Positions 36,584 through 47,461 of a stretch of DNA of 64,000 bases are shown here, one piece after another. The translations under genes were made by a program, and so were the position numbers. The stretch is from positions 1 through 64,000 of the forward strand of contig JADJYK010000019.1 of NCBI GenBank assembly GCA_016719815.1, given 5' to 3'. Within the stretch, counting starts at the first letter, position 1. Each line of letters begins with the position of its first letter. The notes beneath the pieces were generated by a model. That model ran no database searches and was not told the DNA's origin. It saw nothing but the letters and a program-made list of their open reading frames with translations. The stretch is from Chitinophagaceae bacterium (lineage in GTDB: Bacteria > Bacteroidota > Bacteroidia > Chitinophagales > Chitinophagaceae).

Positions 36584-36994
36584 TTAAATATCAGCAAGTT
36601 CGGGTCTGTTTAACGACACTTTTGTCATGTCAAGATACATGTTTTGAAACTCATGCACAGCCAGTTGGTGGTGAAAGTGCCGCCTGTCTTCCCGCCACCA
36701 CATTTCAATATTTGAAAAATTACCCTTTTCCGGCAAGTGAACCCGGAACGAATCACGGAGGTACCTTACCCCGGCATCATCATCTTGCCGGATAAATCCA
36801 AGTTTAATTAACTGCTCCTCATCCAGCGGAATGGCATGAATATCTTCATCTCTGAACCAAAACTCCTGAATGCCGTTATGTATCATGGCGAGGTGCTGTA
36901 CAGTATTTGTCTCCACAACTGTGCCTTCCCTGATAATTCCTTCATCATTCAGGCGTACAATGTCGCCCGGCTTTAGTGAATGAATTGTAAGCAT
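36584..36994 (-). CDS. Hypothetical protein of a small Bacteroidota family
   Basis: 136 residues, no signal or membrane segment. LKPGDIVRLNDEGIIREGTV begins a small beta domain; IHAIPLDEEQLIKLGFIRQD and a tail HQLAVHEFQNMYLDMTKVSL resemble a family of short Bacteroidota proteins (I->PLxEExLxKxGF ... VHxLQNLY) often seen in genomic islands or phage regions. Function unknown. Here it is a single gene next to the ribosomal operon with its own terminator. Confidence 0.6.
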   Translation of the reverse strand: MLTIHSLKPGDIVRLNDEGIIREGTVVETNTVQHLAMIHNGIQEFWFRDEDIHAIPLDEEQLIKLGFIRQDDDAGVRYLRDSFRVHLPEKGNFSNIEMWWREDRRHFHHQLAVHEFQNMYLDMTKVSLNRPELADI

Positions 36995-37118
36995 AGCTGA
37001 AATTTTTTATTACTTCTAAAGTATACCATTTTCTGTGCAAAAAACATGACAAAAAACAGGTGTTCAGATTTGTAAACCACCCCGTCAGGTATTAGCTTTA
37101 TCTACAAAATGTAAAACC

Positions 37119-37394
37119 ATGAGAATGAAACTTCATGTTTTGGCTATTAGCCTGGCTGCTCTCTTGTTTACTGCCTGCAGCGGAAAAGAAACTGCCAAAT
37201 CCATTGCCCAAAAATGGTGTGACCTGAACGCCAAAGCATATAAGGCCGATGACGGTGCGGCAAAAGATGCTGCCAAATATGCCCTCAAGCAATATGAGGA
37301 TAAGATTGAAGCCAAATACAAAGACAACGAAACCTTTATGAAAGAAGTGGAAGCTGAGGTGGAAAAATGCGAAGACGCTTCGGAAGGAAGGTAG
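37119..37394 (+). CDS. Small hypothetical lipoprotein
   Basis: 91 residues. The signal sequence ends with the lipobox-like LLFTACSG, so Cys20 is probably lipid-modified and the protein exported. The mature part is short, charged and helical (SIAQKWCDLNAKAYKADDGA, ALKQYEDKIEAKYKDNE, FMKEVEAEVEKCEDAS) with two cysteines that could pair. I do not recognise a family. It stands alone; 37395-37556 after it shows only an AT-rich spacer. Confidence 0.7.
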   Translation: MRMKLHVLAISLAALLFTACSGKETAKSIAQKWCDLNAKAYKADDGAAKDAAKYALKQYEDKIEAKYKDNETFMKEVEAEVEKCEDASEGR

Positions 37395-37556
37395 CGAATC
37401 CACCTTGTTTTAATTATTTACCTGGAACACTACAAGGACAAAATTTTTGAAGTAAGAGGGAAGTTTACAAACCCCTATAAAATGTTATGTGTTTACGGGG
37501 TTGACAAATATGTTCTCAACTTTTTTTAGGACGGGATACCAATTATTAACGGCATT

Positions 37557-38504
37557 TTATTTCTGCATCCAATAGCACCACCTGAGCAACTTTTCTTCAA
37601 AATCAAACGGTGTAGTGGCTTTGGTAATGTCTTTTATGGCAGATGCCTGTACAGCCGCCTCATCCAGTTTAAACTTCCTTGAGTTGGTACTGAAGTAAAG
37701 GATGCCGGCTTTCCGCAGCACCATCATACAGTCATTTATGAGTATCACATGATCTCTTTGTATGTCTAAAATATCATCCATCCGCTTGCTGTTGCTGAAA
37801 GTAGGCGGATCCATTACAATAATGTCAAAGTAACCGGCTTCAGCTGTTTTCAGAAATTGCTTAACATCGGCATGTATATACCTGTACCTGCTTTCTTCTG
37901 TAAAACCATTTTGCTGCATATTGCGTTGTGCCCATTGCAGATAGGTTTTCGATAAATCGACCGTTACCACTTCTTCCGCATTGCCTGCTGCAGCATACAC
38001 TGAAAAAGAACCGGTATAGGCAAAAAGGTTCAGCACCCTTTTTCCTGCACTTTGCTCTCTTACCATTTGCCGGGTAATGCGGTGGTCCAGAAACAGGCCG
38101 GTATCTAAGTAATCGCCCAGGTTTATCAAAAATTGCAGGCCGTTTTCTTCCACTACAAATTCGTTTTGCTTAGCATCCAGTTTCTGGTATTGCCCCAGCC
38201 GCCCGGGTTTGCGCTGCCGCAATTTCAAAAAAACATTTTCCTTACTTGTTGCCAATTGTTCTGCAACAATTGTAAGGGTCTGTTCCATCCAGCCTTCATG
38301 TTCATCATCTGTCATGCCATGGCGGCGTTTATACTCTGCCACATACACTTTACCGGCATACAGTTCTATACACAAAGGAAACTCTGGCAGGTCATGGTCG
38401 TACAGTCTGTAACAGCTAATACCAAGCCTTTTGGCCTGCCTGCCCAGGTGGCGATACACTTTTTGCAACCTGTTGCGGAACATTATAAATTTCTCCTGGT
38501 TCAT
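37557..38504 (-). CDS. RlmK-like class I SAM-dependent rRNA methyltransferase
   Basis: About 315 residues from the ATG at 38504; the longer ORF reading runs into the divergent exonuclease gene and is rejected. It aligns by eye with the C-terminal (RlmK) half of E. coli RlmKL, which makes m7G2069 in 23S rRNA: MFRNRLQKVYRHLGRQAKRL, ISCYRLYDHDLPEFPLCIEL, INLGDYLDTGLFLDHRITRQ, the SAM site VLNLFAYTGSFSVYAAAGNA, TVDLSKTYLQWAQRNMQQNG and the catalytic IIVMDPPTFSNSKRMDDIL. The RlmL/THUMP half is absent. A 5-methylcytosine (RlmI) role is less likely for lack of a PUA domain. Confidence 0.88.
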   Translation of the reverse strand: MNQEKFIMFRNRLQKVYRHLGRQAKRLGISCYRLYDHDLPEFPLCIELYAGKVYVAEYKRRHGMTDDEHEGWMEQTLTIVAEQLATSKENVFLKLRQRKPGRLGQYQKLDAKQNEFVVEENGLQFLINLGDYLDTGLFLDHRITRQMVREQSAGKRVLNLFAYTGSFSVYAAAGNAEEVVTVDLSKTYLQWAQRNMQQNGFTEESRYRYIHADVKQFLKTAEAGYFDIIVMDPPTFSNSKRMDDILDIQRDHVILINDCMMVLRKAGILYFSTNSRKFKLDEAAVQASAIKDITKATTPFDFEEKLLRWCYWMQK

Positions 38505-38559
38505 TGCTTCAAAACTTTTGCGAAATTCGTACTTCGCACCTATAACTTCGTATTTATTT

Positions 38560-39932
38560 ATGTATGCAGTAGTTGACATAGAAACCACCGGCGGGTATGC
38601 AGCGGCCAACGGCATCACCGAAATATCGGTACATGTGTTTGATGGCGAAAATGTGGTGGAGCAGTATGAAACGCTTATCAATCCGGGACAGCCCATTCCC
38701 TATTACATACAGTCCATGACGGGCATTACCGATAAAATGGTGGCCACCGCTCCCCATTTTGAGGAAGTGGCCGAAAAAATTTACAGTATACTGCACGACA
38801 AAATTGTTGTGGCACACAATGTAAGTTTTGACTACTCATTTGTAAAAAGTCACCTGAAAGAATCGGGCTTTGAACTGAACACCAAAAAGCTATGTACAGT
38901 GCGGATGAGCCGCAAGATTTTTCCCGGGCTGCCTTCCTACAGTCTGGGCAAGTTGTGCCGTTCGCTTGGCATAACCATTTATGACCGTCACCGGGCAGGC
39001 GGCGATGCTGAAGCCACGGTGCAGATACTGCGCCAGCTGATTGAGAACGATAAAGAAAACCATATACAAAAGGCCCTTCAGCGCAACTCAAAAGAAGCCG
39101 TACTGCCCCCTAATGTGCCAAAGGAACATTTTGAGCAACTGCCTTACACACCCGGCGTATATTACTTCCACAATGAAAAAGGAAAAGTAGTGTATGTAGG
39201 CAAGGCCACCAATATCCGCTACCGGGTTAACAGCCACTTCAGCAATAATTCTGAAAGCAGGCAGAAACAAAATTTTATGCAGCATGTACACAGCATCAGT
39301 TGCCAGCCTTGTGGTACCGAACTGATGGCCTGCATACTGGAATCGGCCGAAATAAAAAAAGATGGCCTGTTTTCAATTCATCGCAAAAAAGATGGGAAGA
39401 TACTTATGGCATTTACCTGTATGAAGATCAGAAAGGCTACCTGCGGCTTGCCATAGATAAAAACAGGAAACGGCTAAACCCGGTATATACCTTTCATTAC
39501 ATTGTGGATGGCCATGCCATATTGCGTAAACTTATACGGGAATATAATCTTTGTCCCAAGCTTTGTTTTTTACAAAAGGATCCGGGCCGGTGCGAGGGAA
39601 TGGAAGATGGATATTGCATTGGTGCCTGCGAGCATGATGAACCCGCAGCAGCTTATAATGAAAGAGTAGCAAAAGCAGCATCCTCCCTGCAATCGCAACC
39701 CACTTTTGTCATTGTTGATGCGGGATTGAACGGTGATGATCAGTCCTGCATATTAATTGAAAAGGGAACTTTTTATGGCATGGGTTATATACCTGCTGAT
39801 GAGAAAATAAGTACCCCTGAAAAGCTTAAAGCCCACCTGACAATGTACCGGGAAAACAGTTTTATACGCAATCTTGTACATGGCTATGCGGCACGGTTTC
39901 CGCAAAAAATTATAACATTTGAGCCCCGGTAG
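38560..39932 (+). CDS. DnaQ-like exonuclease fused to a GIY-YIG nuclease domain (frameshifted once)
   Basis: From the ATG at 38560: a DEDDh exonuclease domain (AVVDIETTGG, VAHNVSFDYSFVKSHL, YDRHRAGGDAEATVQI) to about residue 170, then a UvrC-like GIY-YIG domain (LPYTPGVYYFHNEKGKVVYV, GKATNIRYRVNSHFSNNSES), then a C-terminal region with WEDTYGIYLYEDQKGYLRLA and cysteines (CPKLCFLQKDPGRCEGMEDG). One extra A in the run at 39354-39360 restores IKKRWPVFNSSQKRWEDT. About 457 residues. The fusion resembles Pol III epsilon-type/GIY-YIG repair proteins (Cho-like). It is divergent from the RlmK-like gene. Confidence 0.87.
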
Positions 39933-39982
39933 CAGCATCTGTTAATTCTGAAAATAAGGCCTGATTTCTCCCCCGCTTCCAT

Positions 39983-39990
39983 TATTTTTG
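39983..39990 (+). promoter_or_regulatory. -7 promoter box TATTTTTG of the FKBP gene
   Basis: Exact TAnnTTTG match, 23 bases before the ATG at 40014. Confidence 0.45.
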
Positions 39991-40013
39991 ACGACTTAAT
40001 AATATTCAACGAT

Positions 40014-41039
40014 ATGAAGAAATTGATTTTCTGTTCGCTTATTGTAACCTTATCAATGCTGTCCCAGGCACAGCCAGGAAACAAGCCCGTTTACAAACCG
40101 GCCTCCAAACCACCTGTACCCCAGGTAAAACCCATTGCAAAAGTTCAGCTAAAGAATATTGAAGACACCATCGGCTATGTGTTTGGCATTAATATCGGCA
40201 ACTTTTACAAACAGTCGGGTATTAAGAAACTGAACACTGCTATTACAGCCAAAGCCATTTCAGATTTCCTGTCCGACAGTGCAATGCTGATGAGCATTTC
40301 TGTTGCAGATAATTTTGTAAATACTGCAGTGCCCCGCATACAGGCTGCTGAAGCAAAAAGAAAACAGGTGTTGCTGATTCAGAATAAAATTGTTACGGAT
40401 GCTGCGCATCCAACACTGCTGATAAAAGGCGATAATGACACCCTTAGCTATGCAGTAGGAATGAGCATTGCCAATTTTTTCCGGCAGTTTGGTATTAAGA
40501 GTGTGCAAACCAGTACCATTCCTGCTGCCGTATCAGATATTCTGCTGAAAAGAAAGCAACTGATAAGTGACAGTGTGGCCAATGCAGTGATGAATGTATA
40601 TATTTCGAAACTGCAGGCAGAGAAAGCAGAGAAGAATATAAGAGAGGGTGAGGCGTTTCTTGCGATTAATAAAACAAGGCCTGAAGGAAAGGTCACCGAA
40701 AGCGGCCTGCAATACGAAATACTGAAAGACAGTACCGGTGAAAAACCGGCGGCTACCGATACTGTTACCGTTCACTACATGGGTACTTTTATCAGCGGCA
40801 GCAGTTTTGATAATTCGTATGCCGGTGGAAACCCAATTTCATTTCCGCTGAATGGCGTTATCCGCGGCTGGACAGAAGGCCTGCAACTGATGAGTGTAGG
40901 TTCAAAATATAAGTTTTACGTTCCATATACACTTGCATACGGCCCGTCTGATTATATGTCTATCCCGGGTGGGTCAATGCTGATTTTTGAAGTGGAGTTG
41001 TTTGAGATCAAGAAGGCTGTGCCAAAGAAAACAGAGTAA
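40014..41039 (+). CDS. FKBP-type peptidyl-prolyl isomerase with duplicated N-terminal domain
   Basis: 341 residues, signal peptide (MKKLIFCSLIVTLSMLSQAQ) so periplasmic. Two FKBP_N (dimerisation) copies are seen: DTIGYVFGINIGNFYKQSGI at about 52 and DTLSYAVGMSIANFFRQFGI at about 142, each followed by a DFLSDSA / DILLKRK-like helix. The FKBP catalytic domain begins near residue 225 (GLQYEILKDSTGEKPAATDT, VTVHYMGTFISGSSFDNSYA, GGNPISFPLNGVIRGWTEGL, LMSVGSKYKFYVPYTLAYGP, GGSMLIFEVELFEI). It probably folds outer-membrane or secreted proteins, like FkpA or Mip. Confidence 0.92.
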   Translation: MKKLIFCSLIVTLSMLSQAQPGNKPVYKPASKPPVPQVKPIAKVQLKNIEDTIGYVFGINIGNFYKQSGIKKLNTAITAKAISDFLSDSAMLMSISVADNFVNTAVPRIQAAEAKRKQVLLIQNKIVTDAAHPTLLIKGDNDTLSYAVGMSIANFFRQFGIKSVQTSTIPAAVSDILLKRKQLISDSVANAVMNVYISKLQAEKAEKNIREGEAFLAINKTRPEGKVTESGLQYEILKDSTGEKPAATDTVTVHYMGTFISGSSFDNSYAGGNPISFPLNGVIRGWTEGLQLMSVGSKYKFYVPYTLAYGPSDYMSIPGGSMLIFEVELFEIKKAVPKKTE

Positions 41040-41051
41040 ATCTTTTTTGCA

Positions 41052-41104
41052 AAGAGGCCGCTGAGGAAGCAGAGAAAATTTTTCATTGCGACCGGCGGCC
41101 TCTT
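41052..41104. terminator. Bidirectional terminator between the FKBP gene and tex
   Basis: AAGAGGCCGC at 41052-41061 pairs perfectly with GCGGCCTCTT at 41095-41104 around a 33-nt loop, between convergent genes, with T/A-rich flanks. Confidence 0.6.
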
Positions 41105-41112
41105 CGTTTATT

Positions 41113-43370
41113 TTAATCTCTGAAATTTTTCTTAAGCTCCATCAGTTTTGCCTGGAAAGCATTCATTGGTCCGGCCTTTTTTGTAACCGGCCTATCGCTT
41201 TTTTCTTCCGGCTTTACACTTCTTACCGCTGACCTCTCTCCTGCTTCTTTCAATGATAATGCGATTCTCTTCCGTGCAATATCTACTTCCAGTACAGTGG
41301 CCATTACTTTTTGTCCCAGCTTTACTGCTTCGTTAGGATCACAGATATAACGGTTGGCAAGATGTGAGATATGCACCAGTCCGTCCTGCTTTACTCCCAC
41401 ATTTACAAAGGCGCCAAAGTTGGTAATGTTGGTAACAATACCGGGCAGTTTCATACCGGGTTTTAGGTCTTCCATGGTGCTGATGCCTTCGGAAAAACGA
41501 AATTCTTCAATTGGTGAGCGGGGGTCACGACCGGGCTTTTCCAGTTCTTTTAAAATATCTTCAATAGTAAACTGGCCAATTGTTTCGGTGATAAAGTCTT
41601 TTGCTTTTATTTGTTTTCGTGTTTCCGCATTTTTTATCAGTTCCGGCACTGTGCTGTTTGCCTTCGCCGCCATTGCCTCCACCACATTATAACTTTCAGG
41701 GTGTACTGCCGAATTATCAAGCGGGTTAACAGCATTGGGTATTCTTAAAAAGCCGGCACACTGCTCGAATGCTTTTGGCCCCAGCATGGACACTTTTTCA
41801 GCTCATCCCTGCTTTTGAAGCCGCCATTTTTCGTTCTGTACTCTACAATATTTTTTGCAACAGTTGAGCTAAGGCCCGATACATACATCAGCAAATGCTT
41901 GCTGGCCGTGTTTACATCCACTCCCACATAGTTGACACAACTTTCCACCACCTGGTCAAGCGATTCCTTCAACTTATTCTGGTTCACATCATGCTGGTAC
42001 TGTCCCACGCCAATGCTCTTTGCATCAATTTTCACTAATTCACTAAGCGGGTCGAGCAATCTTCTGCCTATGCTTATTGCACCCCGCACCGTAACATCTT
42101 CATCCGGAAATTCTTCTCTTGCCACTTCGCTTGCAGAATAAATCGAAGCGCCGCTTTCATTTACCATGAACACAGAAACGGATTTGCCGAAGTCAATTCC
42201 CCGCACCAGTTCTTCTGTTTCTTTGCTGGCTGTGCCATTACCAAAGCCAATAGCCTCAATACTAAATGTGGCCACCAGTTCTTTAATTGTTTGTGCTGCG
42301 CCTAACTTATCATTCTTCGGTGCATGCGGAAAGATAGTGTTGTACTTTATAAAAGTCCCCAGTTCATCAAGGCACACCACCTTGCAACCAGTACGATACC
42401 CAGGGTCTATGGCCATTATCCGCTTTTGTCCCAGCGGTGATGCCAGTAATAACTGCCGCAGGTTTTCTGCAAATACCCTGATGGCTTCCTCATCTGCTTT
42501 TGTTTTGCTGGCCATGCGGAATTCTGTTTCAATAGAGGGCTGCAGCAAGCGGTTATATGCATCTTCGATGGCTGCAGCTACCTGTTTGGCGGCCGGTGTT
42601 GCTGATTTTAACAGCACTCTTTTCAGTTCTTCCACCGCCATTTCCTTTTCAATATTAATGGTCATAATGAGAAACCCTTCTTTCTCGCCCCTGCGGATGG
42701 CCAGGATGCGGTGTGATGGGCTTTGCGCCAGCGGTTCTTTAAACTCAAAATAATCCCTGTACTTCTGTGCCTCTTCGTCATTCATTTTGGTGTTCAGCAC
42801 TCTTGATGATACCATTGCATCCCGGGTAAAAAGTTTCCTGACAAGATTCCTTGCCTGTTCATTTTCGGAAATCCATTCTGCCATAATATCTCTTGCACCC
42901 TGCAAGGCTTCGGCAACATCTTTCACCTGCTCTGACAAAAACCTGGCAGCTTCTTCTTCAGGATTAATACTGCCCTGTTCAAAAATTACTGTGGCAAGCG
43001 GCTCTAATCCTTTTTCTATTGCAACAGTAGCTTTTGTTTTTCTTTTTGGCTTAAAGGGCAAATAAAGATCTTCCAGTTCAGTGGCGTTTACACAATCATC
43101 AATTCTCTTTTTTAATTCAGGGCTCATTTTACCGGCATCTTCAATTGTTTTAATGACGGTTTCTTTTCTTTTCTCCAGCTCAGTAAAATATTTAACCTGC
43201 TCAATTACATTTCCAATGGCCACTTCATCTAAGTTACCTGTTGCTTCTTTACGATAGCGGGCAATAAACGGAATAGTGGCACCTTCCTGGTGCAAATCGC
43301 AAATACTGCTAACTTGTTTAAGTGAAAGACTAAGAGCTGCGGCTATATGCTGTGAGTACTTTAATTCCAT
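41113..43370 (-). CDS. Tex-like RNA-binding transcriptional accessory protein (frameshifted once)
   Basis: From the ATG at 43370 (MELKYSQHIAAALSLSLKQV); an ORF start at 43391 overlaps a TACATTTG promoter box. Tex modules in order: N-terminal helical domain with ATIPFIARYRKEATGNLDEV, YqgF/RNase H-like domain (RIMAIDPGYRTGCKVVCLDE, AIGFGNGTASKETEELVR), helix-hairpin-helix (YVSGLSSTVAKNIVEYRTKN) and an S1 domain (MKLPGIVTNITNFGAFVNVG, VKQDGLVHISHLANRYICDP). One shift near 41790 joins DELKK to SMLGPKAFEQCAGFLRI. About 752 residues. A basic proline-containing tail (KKAGPMNAFQAKLMELKK) ends the protein. Confidence 0.93.
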
Positions 43371-43388
43371 AAAAATCTTTTGGGGCAG

Positions 43389-43396
43389 CAAATGTA
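43389..43396 (-). promoter_or_regulatory. -7 promoter box TACATTTG of tex
   Basis: Exact TAnnTTTG match, 18 bases upstream of the tex ATG at 43370. On the other strand a TACTTTTG box at 43459-43466 serves the divergent 43483 gene. Confidence 0.45.
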
Positions 43397-43482
43397 ATAT
43401 TCCGCATTAAAGAAAAAAATTTATCTGATCTGGCAAGTCGCTGCATTTTCTGGATAAGTACTTTTGCAGTTCAATTGCAAGC

Positions 43483-44268
43483 ATGAAAAAACTATCTTTT
43501 GTTTTATTTATACTGTTTTTATCGAAATCAGACATTTTAGCACAACAAGAGGGACGCATGGAAACAGACAGGCCTGACCAGACCGAATCACCTTTTCTTA
43601 CAAAACACAAATATCTTCAGGCAGAAATCGGGTTTAATATTGAAAACCACGACAAGCTTAAAACATTTGTTCATCCTACTGTCTTGTGGAAATATGGTTT
43701 ATCAGAAAGATTTGAATTACGGCTGATAACCGAAAGCATCACACAAGAGACCCCGTTACTGATCCCATATGGCAATGATTTTATTTCCGGCATTTTGCCT
43801 GTACACATTGGCGGTAAGATTGCCCTGACTAATGAAAGAGGTATCGCTCCTAAAACATCGCTGATATTTCATGTGGCAGCACCAAAGGTTGCAAGCCAGA
43901 AATTCCATGCATCCAAATGGGCACCTAACTTTCGTTTTGTGATGCAGAATACCCTTTCGAAAACAGTGGGATTGGGCTATAATATTGGAGCCGAATGGGA
44001 TGGCGAAACCAATACTCCTGGCTGGATCTACACTTTTGCTCCGGGTTTCAATATTGGCAAAAACTGGTACGGATATATTGAGGCTTTTGGAATGATTAAG
44101 AAAAATGAAAAAACGGAGCATGCTGTTGACGGTGGATTAGCTTACTACTTCTCTGAAAATACAAAAATTGATTTTTCGGGTGGCTTTGGCATAACCGAGT
44201 GTGCTGTTGACAATTATTTTGCGATTGGTTTTTCTTTCCGGTTTAATACACAAAAAAAGGAGAAATAA
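43483..44268 (+). CDS. Outer-membrane transporter-like barrel (MetA-pathway phenol-degradation family)
   Basis: 261 residues with a signal peptide (MKKLSFVLFILFLSKSDILA). The motif METDRPDQTESPFLTKHKYL is typical of the MetA-pathway phenol degradation/'transporter' barrel family in Bacteroidota. Amphipathic strands follow (LQAEIGFNIENHDKLKTFVH, ERFELRLITESITQETPLLI, WIYTFAPGFNIGKNWYGYIE) and the end is ITECAVDNYFAIGFSFRFN, consistent with a beta-barrel C-terminal strand. Substrate unknown. Its 3' end overlaps that of the convergent TlpA gene by 26 bases. Confidence 0.78.
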   Translation: MKKLSFVLFILFLSKSDILAQQEGRMETDRPDQTESPFLTKHKYLQAEIGFNIENHDKLKTFVHPTVLWKYGLSERFELRLITESITQETPLLIPYGNDFISGILPVHIGGKIALTNERGIAPKTSLIFHVAAPKVASQKFHASKWAPNFRFVMQNTLSKTVGLGYNIGAEWDGETNTPGWIYTFAPGFNIGKNWYGYIEAFGMIKKNEKTEHAVDGGLAYYFSENTKIDFSGGFGITECAVDNYFAIGFSFRFNTQKKEK

Positions 44269-44758
44269 CCTCCTCCTTTTTACAGTAATTCTTTATTGCT
44301 TTCTCAAGGGCCTTTCCTTCCAGATCCATTTCTATGAGCCGCCCTCCTTTATCTATAAGATAAGAAGTTGGTATAGCATGAATGTCCCACTGCTGCGCTG
44401 TCTTCGCTCTCCAACTGCCGGGATCATTTACCTGCAGCCATGTTATTTTATCTTTTTCAATTGCTTTTTTCCATTTGTCTGCATCATCATCAAGTGAAAC
44501 GCCAAAAATCTCTAATCCTCTGGATTTGTATTTCGCATACAACTTCACAAGGCTTTTGTTTGAAGTACGGCAAGGCCCGCACCAGCTTGCCCAAAAATCG
44601 AGTAATACAACTTTTCCTTTTAGCGATGATAATTTTATTGTATCACCTGTAACAGAGGGTAATGCTATTTCATCTGCTTCCATTCCCTGCCTGGGCTGAG
44701 CAATTATTCCTCCCGCAATCAATAAAAAAATGATTAGGATTTTCGTTTTCTTTGCCAT
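44243..44758 (-). CDS. TlpA-family thiol-disulfide oxidoreductase
   Basis: 171 residues with a signal peptide (KILIIFLLIAGGIIAQPRQG), periplasmic. AhpC/TSA-thioredoxin fold: ALPSVTGDTIKLSSLKGKVV, the redox site VLLDFWASWCGPCRTSNKSL, LEIFGVSLDDDADKWKKAIE and the cis-Pro region WDIHAIPTSYLIDKGGRLIE. It lies 26 bases downstream of the HMA-TonB receptor gene, so it may be co-expressed and keep exported cysteine-rich metal-binding proteins reduced; that link is inference. Confidence 0.92.
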   Translation of the reverse strand: MAKKTKILIIFLLIAGGIIAQPRQGMEADEIALPSVTGDTIKLSSLKGKVVLLDFWASWCGPCRTSNKSLVKLYAKYKSRGLEIFGVSLDDDADKWKKAIEKDKITWLQVNDPGSWRAKTAQQWDIHAIPTSYLIDKGGRLIEMDLEGKALEKAIKNYCKKEEVISPFFVY

Positions 44759-44784
44759 AATAAATTAACTCAGTTTTCAATTTT

Positions 44785-47335
44785 TTATTGCTCTTTTGAT
44801 TTCAGCCTGTACCTGAATCCTGCATAAAACATGCGGCCTGTTACCGGAGCCCACACCATAGCCGCATCAAAGTACTGACCAAAAGGCTGTTCTGCACTTA
44901 TAATAGCTTTGCCCTGGAAATAATTGGTAAGGTTTTCGGCACCAAGATAAAACTCCACAGGAATTTTTCTCCAAAGGTTTTTGTAACCTGTGCATTCATC
45001 AATACATATGATGGCGAAGATTCATCCCACTGGTATTGAGCCGGATTATCCGCTGCATGCGGCAATCGTTTTGTACCGTTGAATGTAACAGTATAATCAA
45101 ATTTCCATTTAGCCACTTCGTATGCCAAGTTGATGAACCCACGATGTTTTGAAAGTAATGGCTTCTGCATCAGCATTCCATGATATGTTGTTTTTACATC
45201 AAACAGGCGCCAGGCCAGGCGCAGCTCCAGTTTTTCAGCAATTCATAATTGATCTCTGCCTGAAAGCTGTTTGAAAATGAATGGCCAACGAGGTTATAGA
45301 AATTTACCTGCCGTGCTGTTTTGTCGAGATCCACCACCACCTGATTCTTAAAATCGGTGTGGAAAAAGTCTACCCCTATTGAACCATTCCTGTTAAAAAG
45401 CCGAAACCGCTGGTCAATTGAAATTCCTTCGTTCCAGGCAATTTCCTGTTCCAATCCATACGGTTTTGCGGCATCTGCCACAGTAATGTTCATTATCCTT
45501 GAGCTAACAAACACACTTGAATTTTCGGCGAAAATATTTGCTGTACGCTGTCCCTTTCCAGCAGCCAGTCGTATTACTGTCCCTTTTACCGGTTCGTAGC
45601 GGATATGCAGCCTTGGCGTCATGAATAAACCATAGATACTGTTATGATCAGCCCTTATACCGGCAATAGCACTGAATTTGTCGCCGCCGGTAAAAGTATA
45701 CTCGAAAAAGGCACCGGCAACTGTTTCCTTTCTTTTAAATGCTGTAGCACGGAACAGTTCATCATATTTATCCGCCACCAAACTCATACCTGTTCTGAAC
45801 TTATGGTTGGAGTTGGAGATAATTGACTGGTAAATAAGATTAGCATAAAAGTTTTGCTGTGTTGCATTGTAGACGGTTGTACCAAAGTACGAGTCCTGCT
45901 TATGATTGAAAACCGACAACTGCAAACCCACACTTTTATATTTTCGCCCGGGAAACACATAACCGATTTTTGTAAATGCTTCATACCGGCCAATGTTAAA
46001 TCCAAGACCATATTTATTGGTGGTAAGTTTATCCTTACCGGGATCGAAGGATGTAAGACCCCCGGTTTTATCATCCAGCAACACTCGAATTCCTGCCTGC
46101 GCTTCAAGGCCCTTGTCGCCAAAGTATTGCCACCTGTTCAATGCGGCAAAAAGATTTCCGGAAGGTGAATCCCTGAATCCATCCTCATTAAAGTCCACAT
46201 CTGTTTTTTTCATGAATGCATCATGTAACAATAAGGCCGTTGACCATTTTTTGTTTACCTGTTGTGTAAGGTTCAGATTCATGTCCGTTTTTCCCATTTC
46301 ATTTACATAAGCATTAGCATATAAACGATCGCCATTTTCAGGCTTGGTAAGTTCAACATTAATCTGGCCGGCAATGCTCTCAAAGCCGTTTACCACAGAG
46401 CCTACGCCTTTTGACAACTGTATGGACTCTACCCATGTACCCGGAATTGAATTAAGACCCAATGGTGTTGCTAAACCTCTAGGCCCTGGAAGGTTTTCAA
46501 CAGTTAGCTGCGTATAGTTTCCGGCAAGGCCTAATAACTGCACCTGTTTGGAACCGGTTACTGCATCATTATAAGATACATCAACCGACGGGTTCGTTTC
46601 AAAACTTTCGCTAAGGTTACAACAGGCTGCTTTGCCCAATTCCCTTTTTGTCATTACCTGTGTTCGCACCGTTGAAAGAGTTGAAACATACGTTGACCTT
46701 TTTATTGCCAGCACTTTGATTCCTTCCATTGGCTTTGATTTGTTCAAAACAATGGTAAGATGATCTCCCTGTGTTACATTCATTCGTTCTGGCTGAAAGC
46801 CTACATAACTCACTTCGATAACAGCTTTTTCGTTTTCTGATTCAAGGCTGAAGAATCCATTTGATTTGGTAACAAGTCCGCCACTGCCACCGATCAAAAA
46901 TATGCTGGCACCGGCAAGCGGCTTCAATATGCCGTTATTTTCTTCTTCCATGATAACACCCATTACTTTGCCTTTGTGATGTTCTGAATTATGTTCAGCC
47001 ACTTTTGCAGCATCACGATAAAGGCAACATTCTGGTAATGAATTATACACTTCGTCCGCAGCAATAAAAGACTCTGTATCATGACCTACTTCCGCAATTT
47101 TTTGCTGTATTTTTTCTTTTGAAGTTTTGAGCGGATTAAAACTGACTTTCATTAACTGGGTTTTACTGTCCCATTCGGCTGTTTTTGCTCCATTCTTTTT
47201 TGCAGCGTCTATTATACGTTTTTCGCACATGGCACAACTGCCTGACACTTTAAAACTGATTACAGTATCCTTACTGCCTTGTGCAGTACCCAGTAAACTA
47301 AGCAACAACCCTGCAATCAACACATACATTTTCAT
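44785..47335 (-). CDS. TonB-dependent receptor with N-terminal HMA and carboxypeptidase-like domains (frameshifted twice)
   Basis: Start ATG at 47335 with signal peptide MKMYVLIAGLLLSLLGTAQG. An HMA domain follows (FKVSGSCAMCEKRIIDAAKK, CxxC metal site), then EVYNSLPECCLYRDAAKV, a CarboxypepD_reg domain (NGILKPLAGASIFLIGGSGG, VIEVSYVGFQPERMNV), a plug domain (SFETNPSVDVSYNDAVTGSK, VQLLGLAGNYTQLTVENLPG) and a beta-barrel. Two shifts, near 45190 and 44965, restore the C-terminus GEKIPVEFYLGAENLTNYFQ, GKAIISAEQPFGQYFDAAMV and FYAGFRYRLKSKEQ (stop at 44785). The HMA domain suggests metal-ion or metal-complex uptake; the substrate is not shown. Confidence 0.87.
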
Positions 47336-47461
47336 ACACACTTTGTTTATAAGGAATAAACCCGCAATACCTAATCCTTGCGTCAACAACGAAGCAACGA
47401 TACAGGAAGTACATTCTTCCTTCACACTCGGAGAAAATACTGCTGGTAGATTCCATAGCGG

